Counted from the stretch's first letter, positions 16,268 through 24,970 are shown. The stretch is 30,665 nucleotides of DNA from an uncultured Oscillibacter sp. (GCA_951800675.1 CATOKC010000027.1:1-30665); one strand, 5' to 3'. A program made the numbers and translations. The notes: a model not told the origin generated them from the sequence alone.

Positions 16268-16738
16268 TTAAGAGAGGCTCTTGAAAAAAAGCAACTTTTT
16301 TTGTCCAGGTGGACTCTCTACCAGTTGAAAACCACTTTCCAGTAATACTTTTTGAGAGGCAACATTGTCTCTTTTGGTTTCCGCCTGAAGTACTGATAAA
16401 TTTAAAAATTTATATGCATATATAACGGCCATCCGAATTAATTCACGTCCTAACCCGTGTCCCCGATAACGGTAATCAATGTTATAAGAAAGAGTTGCAC
16501 ACGAACCATCAATTGAGAATCTCATATTGCCAACTGGCGTTTCTCCCAGACACAAAATAAGAATCTGTACATAAGGATCACGCATAGCTCTTCGAAACCA
16601 TTGTTCGTGTTCTTCCAATGTAATCCTATGGGTTTGAAAGCTCTGCTTTCGGGTCTCTTCCTCGTTTGCCCATGCCAGCAAAAGCTCCCGATCCTCTTCG
16701 ATCACGTTACGAAACTTTAACTCTTTTTCAACACTCAT
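16268..16738 (-). CDS. pseH: GNAT N-acetyltransferase PseH
   Basis: PseH acetylates the C4 amino group of the UDP-linked amino sugar made by PseC, using acetyl-CoA. The 156-residue protein is a single GNAT domain. It has the N-terminal FRNVIEEDRELLLAWANEEE segment, the acceptor-side QSFQTHRITLEEHEQWF, the core strand GETPVGNMRFSI and the acetyl-CoA loop YRYRGHGLGRELIRMA, then ETKRDNVASQKVLLESGF. The start was set at the ATG at 16738, which overlaps the end of pseI by 11 bases, so the two are likely translationally coupled. The region is AT-richer than pseC or pseB. Confidence 0.88.
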   Translation of the reverse strand: MSVEKELKFRNVIEEDRELLLAWANEEETRKQSFQTHRITLEEHEQWFRRAMRDPYVQILILCLGETPVGNMRFSIDGSCATLSYNIDYRYRGHGLGRELIRMAVIYAYKFLNLSVLQAETKRDNVASQKVLLESGFQLVESPPGQKKLLFFKSLS

Positions 16739-17771
16739 TTCCAAAACACTGGGCGTTCAAAGGCATCCCTTCCGAGATATCAACCGCTGATCTCTGTCCT
16801 AATATATCTTTGTAATATTTCGGCTTTACTCCATTACTCGGGCGAATGCTTCGGATGTTTTCCGCAGTAAAACGCTCTCCCGCTTTAATGTTCTTTACCG
16901 CAAAAAGCGACCGGCGAAACACAATATTATTCCGCTCTCTTTCACTCAAAACATAAGAAACAGGAACCAGCAGCTTTTCAACATTGCGGATATCGTCTAC
17001 CATCCGGGCAAATTCCTCCGGTTCCATGGAGAATGCGCTGTCCGGAGTTTTCAGTTCCCGGTCGAGGCAGAAATGCTTCTCCACCACACAGGCCCCCAGG
17101 CTCACGCCCACCACCGCCGCCAGACTGCCCATACTATGATCGGAAAGACCAGCCGGGACTTGAAATCTCCGGACCATATCTGGGATATTTCGCAGGTGCA
17201 TATCCTCAAAATTAGCCGGATACTCGCTACAGCACTTCAATAAAACAATCTGGTCGTTTCCCCGCCTCCGGCAGGCGTCAACGGCGTCCTGGATTTCCTC
17301 CACGCTCCCCATGCCGCAGCTGATAATCATAGGCTTACCCTTGGAGGCCGCATATTCGATCAAAGGAATATCCACCAGTTCAAAGCTGGCAATCTTGTAC
17401 GCCTCACAGCCAAGGTTCTCCAGAAAATCCACCGCCGTGGGGTCAAAGGGCGTGGACAGAAAGTCCACTCCGCAATCCTCACACTCCTGTTTGATGCGCC
17501 CCTGCCATTCCCAAGGCGTTCCCGCCTCCTGGTACAGGTCATACAAGGTGCGTCCCGCCCAGAGGCCGTCTTGAATCCGAAAATACGCATTGTCACAGTC
17601 GATGGTCAGGGTGTCCGCCGTGTAGGTCTGGATTTTCACGCAGTCTGCCCCGGCCTCAGCGGCCCGGCGCACAATCTCCAACGCGGTTTCCAGCTTCCCT
17701 CCGTGATTCGCGCTCATCTCCGCAATGATATAGACCTGCCCGTCTGCAATCTTGTTCATCAGCCTGAACAT
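16728..17771 (-). CDS. pseI: Pseudaminic acid synthase PseI
   Basis: PseI condenses the hexose released by PseG with phosphoenolpyruvate to form pseudaminic acid. The 347-residue product has the NeuB-type barrel, with the N-terminal VYIIAEMSANHGGKLETAL, the substrate segment CVKIQTYTADTLTID, and VGVSLGACVVEKHFCLDREL. A C-terminal antifreeze-like SAF domain follows (SLFAVKNIKAGERFTAENIR, GMPLNAQCF). The EMSANH form is typical of the PseI branch as opposed to sialic or legionaminic acid synthases. The start at 17771 is 22 bases after pseC ends; an in-frame ATG at 17759 is the alternative. Confidence 0.93.
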   Translation of the reverse strand: MFRLMNKIADGQVYIIAEMSANHGGKLETALEIVRRAAEAGADCVKIQTYTADTLTIDCDNAYFRIQDGLWAGRTLYDLYQEAGTPWEWQGRIKQECEDCGVDFLSTPFDPTAVDFLENLGCEAYKIASFELVDIPLIEYAASKGKPMIISCGMGSVEEIQDAVDACRRRGNDQIVLLKCCSEYPANFEDMHLRNIPDMVRRFQVPAGLSDHSMGSLAAVVGVSLGACVVEKHFCLDRELKTPDSAFSMEPEEFARMVDDIRNVEKLLVPVSYVLSERERNNIVFRRSLFAVKNIKAGERFTAENIRSIRPSNGVKPKYYKDILGQRSAVDISEGMPLNAQCFGNEC

Positions 17772-17793
17772 TTCTTTTTCCCCACTCTCTCGG

Positions 17794-18987
17794 CTATTTC
17801 CAGTAATACGCCAGAACCTTTTTCACCGCTTCAACTACGTCCTGCTGATCCTGATCCGTCATCCCGTAAAACAGCGGTAGCGTCAGGCAGCTTTCATAGT
17901 ACGCTTCCGCGCAGGGGCAAAGTCCCTTTTGATACCCCAGCTCTCGGTAATAAGGAAAATAGTAGACGGGAATATAATGCACGTTAACCCCGATGTTTTC
18001 CGCTTGCAGCGCATCGTAAAACTCCCTCCGGCCGCAACGGATCTTGGCCAAATCCAGGCGCGGAATATACAGATGCCGGACGGTATCGGAGCCTTCGGTT
18101 TCCTTCTGCACAAAGACCCCCGGCAACTCCCGGAACGCCTCATCGTACTGACGCGCCAGCGCTTTCCTGCGGGCGGAAAAGCGGTCCAGCTTTTCCAACT
18201 GGCTCAGCGCCAAAGCGCATTGGATATCCGTCAGGCGGTAATTGTACCCAAGCTGCCGCTGCTCGTAATACCAGTTGGAATTCCCCCGCTCCCGCAGCAA
18301 AGCCGCTTCCCGCGTAATCCCATGGCGGGCAAACAGGCGCGCCCTCTGAGCAAGCTCCTCGTCCATCGCTGTCACTGCGCCGCCCTCGCCTGCCGTAATC
18401 GTTTTAACCGGATGAAAGCTGAACGTTGTAAGGTCCGCGACGCTCCCCACCGGCTTACCGTGGTAAACCGTCCCGATGGAGTGGGCCGCATCCTCGATCA
18501 GCAGCAGCCCATGCCGGCGGCAGATGGAGCGGATCGCGTCGTAATCACATGCCTGCCCGGTAAAGTCCACGGCAATCACCGCCTTTGTCTTGGCCGTGAT
18601 CCGTTCCTCCACCGACTTTGGATCGATGGCATAGGTCTCCGGGTCGATGTCCGCGAAAACCGGCCGACCCCCGCAGTAAAGAATTGCGTTCGCCGACGCG
18701 GCAAAGGTGATGGGCGTTGTAATTACCTCATCCCCTGGGCCCACCCCAGCGGCCAGACAGGCCGTATGCAGCGCGGCCGTGCCGTTTGATACCGTGACGC
18801 AGTGCGCCGCGCCGGTGATCTCACAAAGCCGGGTCTCCAGCTGCGAAACCTTGGGGCCGCAGGTTAGAAAGTCGCTTCTCAACGTCTCCGTCACTGCCTG
18901 GATATCAGCCTCGTCAATGTATTGATGTCCGTAGGACAAGCGCGTTTTCCGCACCGGCTCGCCGCCGCGCAGGGCCAATTCCCCCAT
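17794..18987 (-). CDS. pseC: UDP-4-keto-sugar aminotransferase PseC
   Basis: PseC is the PLP-dependent transaminase that aminates the 4-keto product of PseB. The 397-residue protein has the DegT fold with the Schiff-base lysine at about 195 (FSFHPVKTITAGEGGAV), the cofactor segment LIEDAAHSIG, and the PseC-style start LSYGHQYIDEADIQAV with FLTCGP. The ATG follows GAGGAGGG. It sits between the class III aminotransferase gene and pseI, with short gaps on both sides. Confidence 0.93.
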   Translation of the reverse strand: MGELALRGGEPVRKTRLSYGHQYIDEADIQAVTETLRSDFLTCGPKVSQLETRLCEITGAAHCVTVSNGTAALHTACLAAGVGPGDEVITTPITFAASANAILYCGGRPVFADIDPETYAIDPKSVEERITAKTKAVIAVDFTGQACDYDAIRSICRRHGLLLIEDAAHSIGTVYHGKPVGSVADLTTFSFHPVKTITAGEGGAVTAMDEELAQRARLFARHGITREAALLRERGNSNWYYEQRQLGYNYRLTDIQCALALSQLEKLDRFSARRKALARQYDEAFRELPGVFVQKETEGSDTVRHLYIPRLDLAKIRCGRREFYDALQAENIGVNVHYIPVYYFPYYRELGYQKGLCPCAEAYYESCLTLPLFYGMTDQDQQDVVEAVKKVLAYYWK

Positions 18988-19011
18988 TGTTTTCCCTCCT
19001 CATCCAATGCG

Positions 19012-20325
19012 TCAGTTCAGGCGCTGAAAACCACTGTGGCAAATGGGTCCCTTGACAAAATCGCAAACCGGGTCTCCCTTTTTCAGTAGCGCCGCGATTT
19101 GCCGGAACACATCTCCGCAGGCGCTCAAGTAAGCTTCCACAATCTCTTCCGTATGGGCCAAAGACGCATAAAATCCAGTATAAGCCAAGTAGCCTCTGGC
19201 CATCATTTCCTGTGTGAAATACGTCTTGCAAGCCAAAGCCTGCGTATTCTCAAAGGCAAAATGGCTCATGGGATAAATCCCGCCAATCTCAAGCCGCAGC
19301 TCGGCGGCGTCCGCCTGGACCTTCCAGCCCTCCTGAACCCGCTTTCCCATACGGATCAAATGCTCATCAACATGGTGCTCCCTGTATTCCTGGATTGACT
19401 TCACCGCCGCGGCAAGGGCAATCCGCTCCGTCCAGAAGGTGCTGCTGATAAAGGTATCCTCCGCAGCGGTCATAATTTCCTTTTTTCCAATAACCGCGGC
19501 GACAGGATAACCGTTGGTCATAGCCTTTGCAAAAACCGCTAGATCGGGCTCTACTCCCAACTTTAGATGGCTTCCTCCGCAGCACAGCCGGAAACCGGAG
19601 GATATTTCATCAAAAACCAGAGGAATTCCCGCTTCCGCCGTCAAGCGGCGAATCTCGGTTAAAAATCCGTCTCGGGGGGGATCATTCCGAATCGGCTCCA
19701 TGACAACAGCCGCGATCTGGTTCCGATGTTCTTCCATCAACGCTTTGAACTCGTCCAAACAGTTGTAGTGGAAAATCAAATTACTGCCCGCCAGGTCTCT
19801 TGGCACTCCCGCCGGGTCCAAGCCCCGCAGGTGGACGCCGGCAAGAGGGTCTCCCTTCACCAGGTTGGCCGCTAAATACCAATCGTGCCAACCATGGTAG
19901 CCGCAGACCAGTACGACGTCCTTTCGAGAATATGCCCTGGCAACCCGCACGGCCAGCGACATGGATTCGCCGCCCGCCTTCGCATAGCGCACCATGTCCG
20001 CCCATGGATGCAGTTCCAGAAGGAGCCCGGCAAGCTCTACCTCCTCCGGCGCGTTTAAGGTACACATTCCACCGCGGTCAATGGCCTCTTTAGCCGCCAG
20101 GTCTACCGGCTCATACGCATAGCCCAGTACATTGGCGCCAACGCCCATCAAGCTCATATCGTAATAGTGGACGCCATCCAGGTCCCACACCTCGCATCCC
20201 TTGGCTCTGCTGTAATAGGCGGGCCACTGTTCCGGCAAAAACATCTCCGGCCGCTTGCTGAGCAGCTGGGTTCCACCTGGAATGATCTCCTTTGCGCGCT
20301 TATACAGCGTTTGTCCCTTAGCCAT
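19012..20325 (-). CDS. Class III aminotransferase, glutamate-1-semialdehyde aminomutase-like
   Basis: The 437-residue protein is a fold type I PLP enzyme of the class III branch. It has IIPGGTQLLSKRPEMFLP at the N-terminus, the cofactor-binding CGYHGWHDWY, the aspartate segment VFDEISSGFR and the lysine in FAKAMTNGYPVAAVIGKKE (about residue 267). GSA-type proteins of this kind occur within glycan loci where the substrate is not tetrapyrrole-related. No haem biosynthesis genes are nearby, and the SpsF-like gene lies 16 bases away, so a role in sugar or side-chain amination or isomerisation is more likely. An amino-acceptor aldehyde from the LuxC reaction is one possibility, which is speculation. 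The ATG follows GAGGGG. Confidence 0.87.
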   Translation of the reverse strand: MAKGQTLYKRAKEIIPGGTQLLSKRPEMFLPEQWPAYYSRAKGCEVWDLDGVHYYDMSLMGVGANVLGYAYEPVDLAAKEAIDRGGMCTLNAPEEVELAGLLLELHPWADMVRYAKAGGESMSLAVRVARAYSRKDVVLVCGYHGWHDWYLAANLVKGDPLAGVHLRGLDPAGVPRDLAGSNLIFHYNCLDEFKALMEEHRNQIAAVVMEPIRNDPPRDGFLTEIRRLTAEAGIPLVFDEISSGFRLCCGGSHLKLGVEPDLAVFAKAMTNGYPVAAVIGKKEIMTAAEDTFISSTFWTERIALAAAVKSIQEYREHHVDEHLIRMGKRVQEGWKVQADAAELRLEIGGIYPMSHFAFENTQALACKTYFTQEMMARGYLAYTGFYASLAHTEEIVEAYLSACGDVFRQIAALLKKGDPVCDFVKGPICHSGFQRLN

Positions 20326-20341
20326 AATGATCCCCTCTTTT

Positions 20342-21109
20342 TTAAAGTAGCTCTACAAGCTTATCCTCATGAAGAGACTTTTGCAGTCCTTCATTACGTG
20401 CGTATTTTGCGTTAAGCTTACACAACTCCGGACGTTCCTTCAAAAGCGCGAGAATATCTTCCGTCAAAAAATATTCGTTCCCCTGCTCAAGAAAATACTG
20501 GTAAATCTCCTTGAGTAGCAGGTAGTCCTCCGGTTCATCCAATGTCCAGCGCAAATTGGAAATCCCGCTTATTGGACACCGAAAGCTTTGAATACAAAAA
20601 AGCTCTGGGTGCTTACGGACGTACTGGGTTACATGCTCCCGCTCGGAGGACAGACGCGCCTCCTTCCAGGAACGCTCCAGCGCGTGAAATCCTATAATTT
20701 CTAAATCCAAGCCATCCGGCAGCGTTTCATCAGCATCCCAAAGATAGTCCATATCCGCCCCTACCATCTCAATGGCCTGGTCCAAAAGACGCCAATCATA
20801 GCAGGGACAATCCGCAGTAATACGAATCACACAGTCCGGCTTTACCAGCTTCGCCATTTGATAATAGCGGTCCAGAACATCCGCCTCCGACCCCGCGAAC
20901 ACCCGAACGCCCAAGTCTGCGCACAGCCGCAAAACCGGGAGATTCTCTTTGCCTATGGATGTTACAACAAACACCTCGTCTACATTCCGGCTCCGTTGAA
21001 CCCTTTCAATAACACGCCGCAGCACCGGCTTTCCACCCAAGTCCATCAAAACTTTCCCTGGCAGACGGGAAGAATCACACCGTGCCTGAATCATCGCCGC
21101 ATATCGCAT
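20342..21109 (-). CDS. SpsF-like cytidylyltransferase (candidate CMP-Pse synthetase)
   Basis: The 255-residue protein starts AAMIQARCDSSRLPGKVL, the nucleotide-binding signature of the SpsF/KdsB cytidylyltransferase superfamily. It continues with EVFVVTSIGKENLPVLRLCA, ADVLDRYYQMAK and the catalytic-site segment VIRITADCPCYD, where the acidic residue and the RITADCP loop bind nucleotide and metal. SpsF proteins in Bacillus pseudaminic-type clusters are candidates for CMP activation of the nonulosonic acid. No other CMP-sugar synthetase is in the window, so it probably fills the PseF role. The start was set at the ATG at 21109; a TTG two codons earlier is less likely. Confidence 0.83.
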   Translation of the reverse strand: MRYAAMIQARCDSSRLPGKVLMDLGGKPVLRRVIERVQRSRNVDEVFVVTSIGKENLPVLRLCADLGVRVFAGSEADVLDRYYQMAKLVKPDCVIRITADCPCYDWRLLDQAIEMVGADMDYLWDADETLPDGLDLEIIGFHALERSWKEARLSSEREHVTQYVRKHPELFCIQSFRCPISGISNLRWTLDEPEDYLLLKEIYQYFLEQGNEYFLTEDILALLKERPELCKLNAKYARNEGLQKSLHEDKLVELL

Positions 21110-21121
21110 TTCCAATTTCCC

Positions 21122-22018
21122 TCACTTTTTCCATAGGCTGGGCATCACAATATCTGCCTCCACATGGGCAAACCTCTTTTCCAGTTCCCTCATCACACCG
21201 TCAGAGAGCCCCTGCTGAAAGGCGGAAATATCCTCCCTCAGCTGTTCCATATTTCGCACTCCAAACACCAAATGAGTGACGGCGGACTGCTGTTTCACAA
21301 AACCGATGGACAGTTGTGTCCTGGTCAGCCCCGTTTCCCGGCATATACTGCTCACTTCTTTTAAAATGGGCGTCGCTTTCTCCCTCAAAAATGGTGGAAC
21401 TTCTTCCGGCTCCATCATAACAAGCCCTTGAACAAAAGCGCTGCGCGTATGCAGGGGGAATCGCCGCTCCATAGCTAAAGCAAAGATTCCGCTTTGCAGC
21501 ATGCGCTGATCCAACATGCTGTATGGCAGCTGCAAAACGTCTAAATCCCCCCGGAGAATTCCCTTCCGCGCCTCCTCCGTTTCGTATACGGAGACGCCGA
21601 TTGATTTAACATATCCCTCTTTTTTCAGCCGCCGCAGAGCCGCGATAATGTCATCGTTAAAAACGTAGCGGGCGCTGTGGAGCAAATACCCATCCAGAGT
21701 ATCCGTATGCAGGCGGCGGAACGATTCCTCCAAGTTTGCCTTCATTACGGAATAGTACCGCTCCGGTGGAACATCATCCAGCAGATTTGGGCGGAATTTG
21801 GAAATCAGCGTAATTTCTTTCCGAACGGAAGGATGTTTTTCCAGATAGGCGCCCACCACATCCTCCGCTTCACCGTAAGCATTGGCGGTATCAATTGTCC
21901 GGACGCCATTTTGCACAGCATAGTCCAGCAATTCCAAGGACTCGGCAAGCGGTGGCTTCCGTTTTCCCCGAATGCCATAGTCCATGCCAAATTGAACCGT
22001 CCCAAGGCAAAGCTCCAT
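21122..22018 (-). CDS. Aldo/keto reductase family protein
   Basis: The product is a 298-residue (beta/alpha)8 NADPH-dependent oxidoreductase. The expected catalytic tetrad is visible: Asp and Tyr in RTIDTANAYGEAEDVVGAY, Lys in TLISKFRPN and His in LDGYLLHSARYV. The cofactor end is recognisable in THLVFGVRNMEQLREDI. The start was set at the ATG at 22018, eight bases after GAGG; an upstream GTG at 22027 lies within that site. It is placed between the Pse-associated methylase and the SpsF-like gene. Such reductases appear in several nonulosonic acid loci; the substrate could be a keto sugar or the acyl aldehyde predicted from LuxC. The specific role is unknown. Confidence 0.87.
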   Translation of the reverse strand: MELCLGTVQFGMDYGIRGKRKPPLAESLELLDYAVQNGVRTIDTANAYGEAEDVVGAYLEKHPSVRKEITLISKFRPNLLDDVPPERYYSVMKANLEESFRRLHTDTLDGYLLHSARYVFNDDIIAALRRLKKEGYVKSIGVSVYETEEARKGILRGDLDVLQLPYSMLDQRMLQSGIFALAMERRFPLHTRSAFVQGLVMMEPEEVPPFLREKATPILKEVSSICRETGLTRTQLSIGFVKQQSAVTHLVFGVRNMEQLREDISAFQQGLSDGVMRELEKRFAHVEADIVMPSLWKK

Positions 22019-22087
22019 CTTTCTCACCTCGTATTGCGCCTGAACGCACTTTTCATGTTTGAATCTTATCTCCGCGCTAGAATCGCC

Positions 22088-22708
22088 TTATCGCTTCTCC
22101 AGCACAAACCAATTAAAATCATCCACCGGGAACAGATAATCGCGGTGATATTGAAAGCCATAGTCCAGCAGCTTCAAATCCGGATAGCGGTCCATCATCT
22201 CCCCGGGGAAATCCCGCTTATAAAGCCACGCCTCACGGTGCTGAACCTTTACCGGCGTCGGATTATAGTACTCGCAGAGCACAATATAGCGTTTGCTGAG
22301 ACTGTAAAGAATTTGGTAATATTCTTCCAGCTTCTCTCCATCCTGATATATCGCCACACCTTTGCTCAGAACCATATCATACTGTCCCGTAAGCTGGGTC
22401 TGATGAACGGACGACTCTATCGCCGTGACGTACGGCAGCTGGGCCAGCATTTCCGCGGCTTTATGATTGATCTCCACGCCGGTCAGCTCCGCGTGAGGCA
22501 GAAGTGTGTGCAGAATCATCATATTCAGCCCATAGCTCGCGCCGAGCTCACAGACGGATTCCACCGATTCCACCCGCCGCAGCATATCCCGGAACACCGT
22601 CAGGTGCGCGGCAAAGAATTCCGGGGTCGCCCGGCACCGGTCGGCCCATGCGTCGCCAAACTTCCCAATCCATATTTTTTCGAGCTCACTTTTATCTTCT
22701 TTCATCAT
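22088..22708 (-). CDS. Pseudaminic acid biosynthesis-associated methylase
   Basis: The 206-residue S-adenosylmethionine-dependent methyltransferase closely follows the pattern of the family found beside pseudaminic acid genes. It has IWIGKFGDAWADRCRATPEF at the start, the cofactor motif VCELGASYGLNMMIL, the second-strand acidic site LTGVEINHKAAEML, YDMVLSKGVAIYQDGEKLEE, then LCEYYNPTPVKVQHREAWLY, KRDFPGEMMDRYPDLKLLDYG and a DDFNWFVLEK ending. It probably methylates the sugar or its N-acyl group. The ATG follows GGAG. Its neighbours pseB and the aldo/keto reductase support a Pse-decorating role. Confidence 0.9.
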   Translation of the reverse strand: MMKEDKSELEKIWIGKFGDAWADRCRATPEFFAAHLTVFRDMLRRVESVESVCELGASYGLNMMILHTLLPHAELTGVEINHKAAEMLAQLPYVTAIESSVHQTQLTGQYDMVLSKGVAIYQDGEKLEEYYQILYSLSKRYIVLCEYYNPTPVKVQHREAWLYKRDFPGEMMDRYPDLKLLDYGFQYHRDYLFPVDDFNWFVLEKR

Positions 22709-22768
22709 TCTTCTCCGTTTTACAACTTTTTACACAAGAATTTGTCATGTACAAATACTATCAGGCAC

Positions 22769-23761
22769 TTAACGCAAAGATACATTCCGCAGTCTTTCCC
22801 TCAGCTCCTCCACAGACAGCCACTGGCTGTTGGTGCCGGAAGAATATTCAAAACCATGCGACACCTTTTTCCCGCCGGGCACCACCCGCGTGTTCACCCA
22901 CCAGGACATATGGGGATAGACGATAAAATGCTTTTCGTATTCGTAGGTATACAGGGAATCCTCTTTCGTGATCATGACCTCGTGGAGCTTCTCCCCTTCC
23001 CGAATCCCTACCTCTTTCATGGTACAGTTCGGTAGAATTGCCTTCGCCAGGTCGGTAATTTTAAAGGACGGTATCTTAGCGATGAACGTCTCGCCACCCT
23101 TGGACTCTGCCAGCGCCTTGATGACGAGCTCCACGCCCTGTTCCAGGCTGATCCAAAAGCGAGTCATCTCAAAATCCGTGATGGGAAGCTCTGTCTCCCC
23201 CGCTTCCACCAGTTCCTGGAAAAATGGAATCACGGACCCGCGACTCCCCGCCACGTTTCCATACCGAACGATGGAAAACCGGGTATCTTTCAGGCCAGAA
23301 TAGGCGTTGGCGGCCACGAACAGCTTGTCCGACACCAGCTTTGTCCCACCGTAAAGGTTGACGGGGTTGACCGCTTTGTCCGTGGACAGCGCTACCACCC
23401 GCTTGACACCGGTATCCAGTGCCGCTTCAATGACATTCATTGCCCCATGAATGTTGGTTTTAATGGCTTCGTTGGGATTGTACTCACAGGCAGGGACTTG
23501 TTTCATGGCCGCAGCGTGGACAACATAGTCCACGCCGTCCAAGGCCCGGCGCAGGCGGGCCTCGTCCCGCACGTCGCCGATGAAATACCGCATGATTTCA
23601 TCATGCTTCATCAGGCGGTTGCGCATAGTAAACTGCTTAAACTCATCCCGAGAATAAATGATGAGTTTCTTTGGCCGGTAATGTGCCAGCACATAATCGA
23701 CGAAATGGTTTCCGAAAGAGCCTGTTCCTCCGGTAATCAAAATTGCTTTTCCATTCAGCAT
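22769..23761 (-). CDS. pseB: UDP-GlcNAc 4,6-dehydratase (inverting) PseB
   Basis: PseB is the first enzyme of the pathway, removing water from and epimerising UDP-GlcNAc. The 330-residue short-chain dehydrogenase has the NAD motif AILITGGTGSFGNHFVDYVL, the YSRDEFKQFTMRNRL segment typical of the FlaA1/PseB group, VHAAAMKQVPACEYNPNEAI, ALSTDKAVNPVNLYGGTKLV with the catalytic DKA and YxxxK residues, and a WISLEQGVELVI C-terminal part. The start was set at the ATG at 23761, nine bases after GAGGG; in-frame ATGs six and nine bases earlier lie too close to that site, and the open frame further upstream has no family character. Confidence 0.94.
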   Translation of the reverse strand: MLNGKAILITGGTGSFGNHFVDYVLAHYRPKKLIIYSRDEFKQFTMRNRLMKHDEIMRYFIGDVRDEARLRRALDGVDYVVHAAAMKQVPACEYNPNEAIKTNIHGAMNVIEAALDTGVKRVVALSTDKAVNPVNLYGGTKLVSDKLFVAANAYSGLKDTRFSIVRYGNVAGSRGSVIPFFQELVEAGETELPITDFEMTRFWISLEQGVELVIKALAESKGGETFIAKIPSFKITDLAKAILPNCTMKEVGIREGEKLHEVMITKEDSLYTYEYEKHFIVYPHMSWWVNTRVVPGGKKVSHGFEYSSGTNSQWLSVEELRERLRNVSLR

Positions 23762-23833
23762 TGTCATCATCCCTCTTTTAAAATATGGCCTGTGCGCCGG
23801 TCCGCTGTTCCACAAGCCGTTCCGATTGAGCAC

Positions 23834-24970
23834 TTACTGGCTTTCAAATGCCTTTGGGTCAAATATCTCACAGGTTTCCCTGTCCAGCTCTGGGTGGGCA
23901 TCCAGATAGCTCTCCGTGTACATATCATGAAACAGGCCCTTCAAGCCCACTGGATTGACGGATATAATTTCCATGTCCGGGTAATGCTGTTCCGAAAATT
24001 GCTTTAGCGCCTTGTAGCCCTTGACCCATGTTGGAATAATATGATTATCTTCAAAAGAATTCTGTTCGGCGCCGTCATAGTGTCCGTTCATTGAACAGTC
24101 GCAGCCAACAAGCAAGAGCCGCTTTGGACGGGTATAGATTGCGAAATGCAGCGCTGAAAAAATAATGGAGCGAAATCCCATCAGAGGATGATACTCAATA
24201 TCGGGATATATTTCCCAGCTTGGTTCGCCTGAGAAAAATCGGTACGCATGATTTTGCTCTACCATATATTCTGGAAAGCGCTCCTCATATGGTGCATTTT
24301 TCTCATTTCTTGCAAAAAATTTTATAAACTCATAATCTTTTAATACCTCACACCACTCTTTTGTATAGTGCCACAAAAAGTAGAAATCCAGATGGAGACC
24401 GTCTTTCAAAAAGCTGGAATTCACGCCGATGTGCGGTACCCCTTTTACCTGTGAATAGTCGTTTAGCGTTGGCCCTGTCGCAACCACCGCAACGGTTTTT
24501 TCCCGATGGCATCCCTTCCATCTTGAAAAGGATGCCTTATGTATGTCATGCAATTCATTCGCCATACATGCAATTTCAAACATGGGGTTCGCCGTTGGGA
24601 TTCGGCTCGGATTATAGATCACCTGGAGCATATCTAGCAGGTCCATCGGGTAAAACAAAATCTTATGAAAACCCGCTTTTTGACACGCATCATAGGCGGC
24701 TGGCTCGTTGTCCGATATCACGCACAGCAAAACCGTCGCATCCGGCAGCAGCTTTGACCAGGTATCCAGACTTCGAATGGGCAGGCCTGTATTCAAAAAG
24801 GTCCCGGCGTCTACTGCGGTAACCCGGCTATTGGTTACGCCGTGGAGCTTAATATCCGGCTCTTGGGCCAGATAGGGAATCATAATCTTTCCAAGTCCGC
24901 CTGTTCCAAAGGCGATCAAATCTTTTCCCACCAGGTCCTCAATCAATCTTGGGTCCAGTTGAAGCATCAT
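23834..24970 (-). CDS. DUF115-family protein with N-terminal Rossmann-like domain
   Basis: The 378-residue protein has two parts. Residues about 10-135 form a nucleotide-binding-like alpha/beta domain (DLIAFGTGGLGKIMIPYLAQ, ATVLLCVISDNEPAAYDACQ). Residues about 150-360 resemble DUF115, the domain shared with Maf flagellin glycosyltransferases and MptE: TVAVVATGPTLNDYSQVKG, IGVNSSFLKDGLHLDFYFLW, and RLLLVGCDCSMNGHYDGAEQ, then ISVNPVGLKGLFHD. Maf proteins transfer nonulosonic acids to flagellin, and this gene lies directly upstream of pseB, so it is a good candidate for the transferase of this locus. It is shorter than classical Maf proteins (about 600 residues). Assignment of activity is inference. 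ATG follows GGGGG. Confidence 0.78.
   Translation of the reverse strand: MMLQLDPRLIEDLVGKDLIAFGTGGLGKIMIPYLAQEPDIKLHGVTNSRVTAVDAGTFLNTGLPIRSLDTWSKLLPDATVLLCVISDNEPAAYDACQKAGFHKILFYPMDLLDMLQVIYNPSRIPTANPMFEIACMANELHDIHKASFSRWKGCHREKTVAVVATGPTLNDYSQVKGVPHIGVNSSFLKDGLHLDFYFLWHYTKEWCEVLKDYEFIKFFARNEKNAPYEERFPEYMVEQNHAYRFFSGEPSWEIYPDIEYHPLMGFRSIIFSALHFAIYTRPKRLLLVGCDCSMNGHYDGAEQNSFEDNHIIPTWVKGYKALKQFSEQHYPDMEIISVNPVGLKGLFHDMYTESYLDAHPELDRETCEIFDPKAFESQ

Noticed and set aside
19012..20325. HemL of tetrapyrrole synthesis
   Set aside because: No other haem genes are nearby and the gene is locked between SpsF-like and PseC genes, so the family resemblance is taken as class III aminotransferase only.
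22727..22754. A possible internal promoter (TTGTAC, 16 bases, TAAAAA) upstream of the methylase gene on the - strand
   Set aside because: The predicted start would leave almost no leader before the ribosome binding site and the match is poor.
21677..23035. A 452-codon + strand open frame across the aldo/keto reductase, methylase and pseB genes
   Set aside because: It spans three well-supported - strand genes and their gaps, and its translation has no family character.
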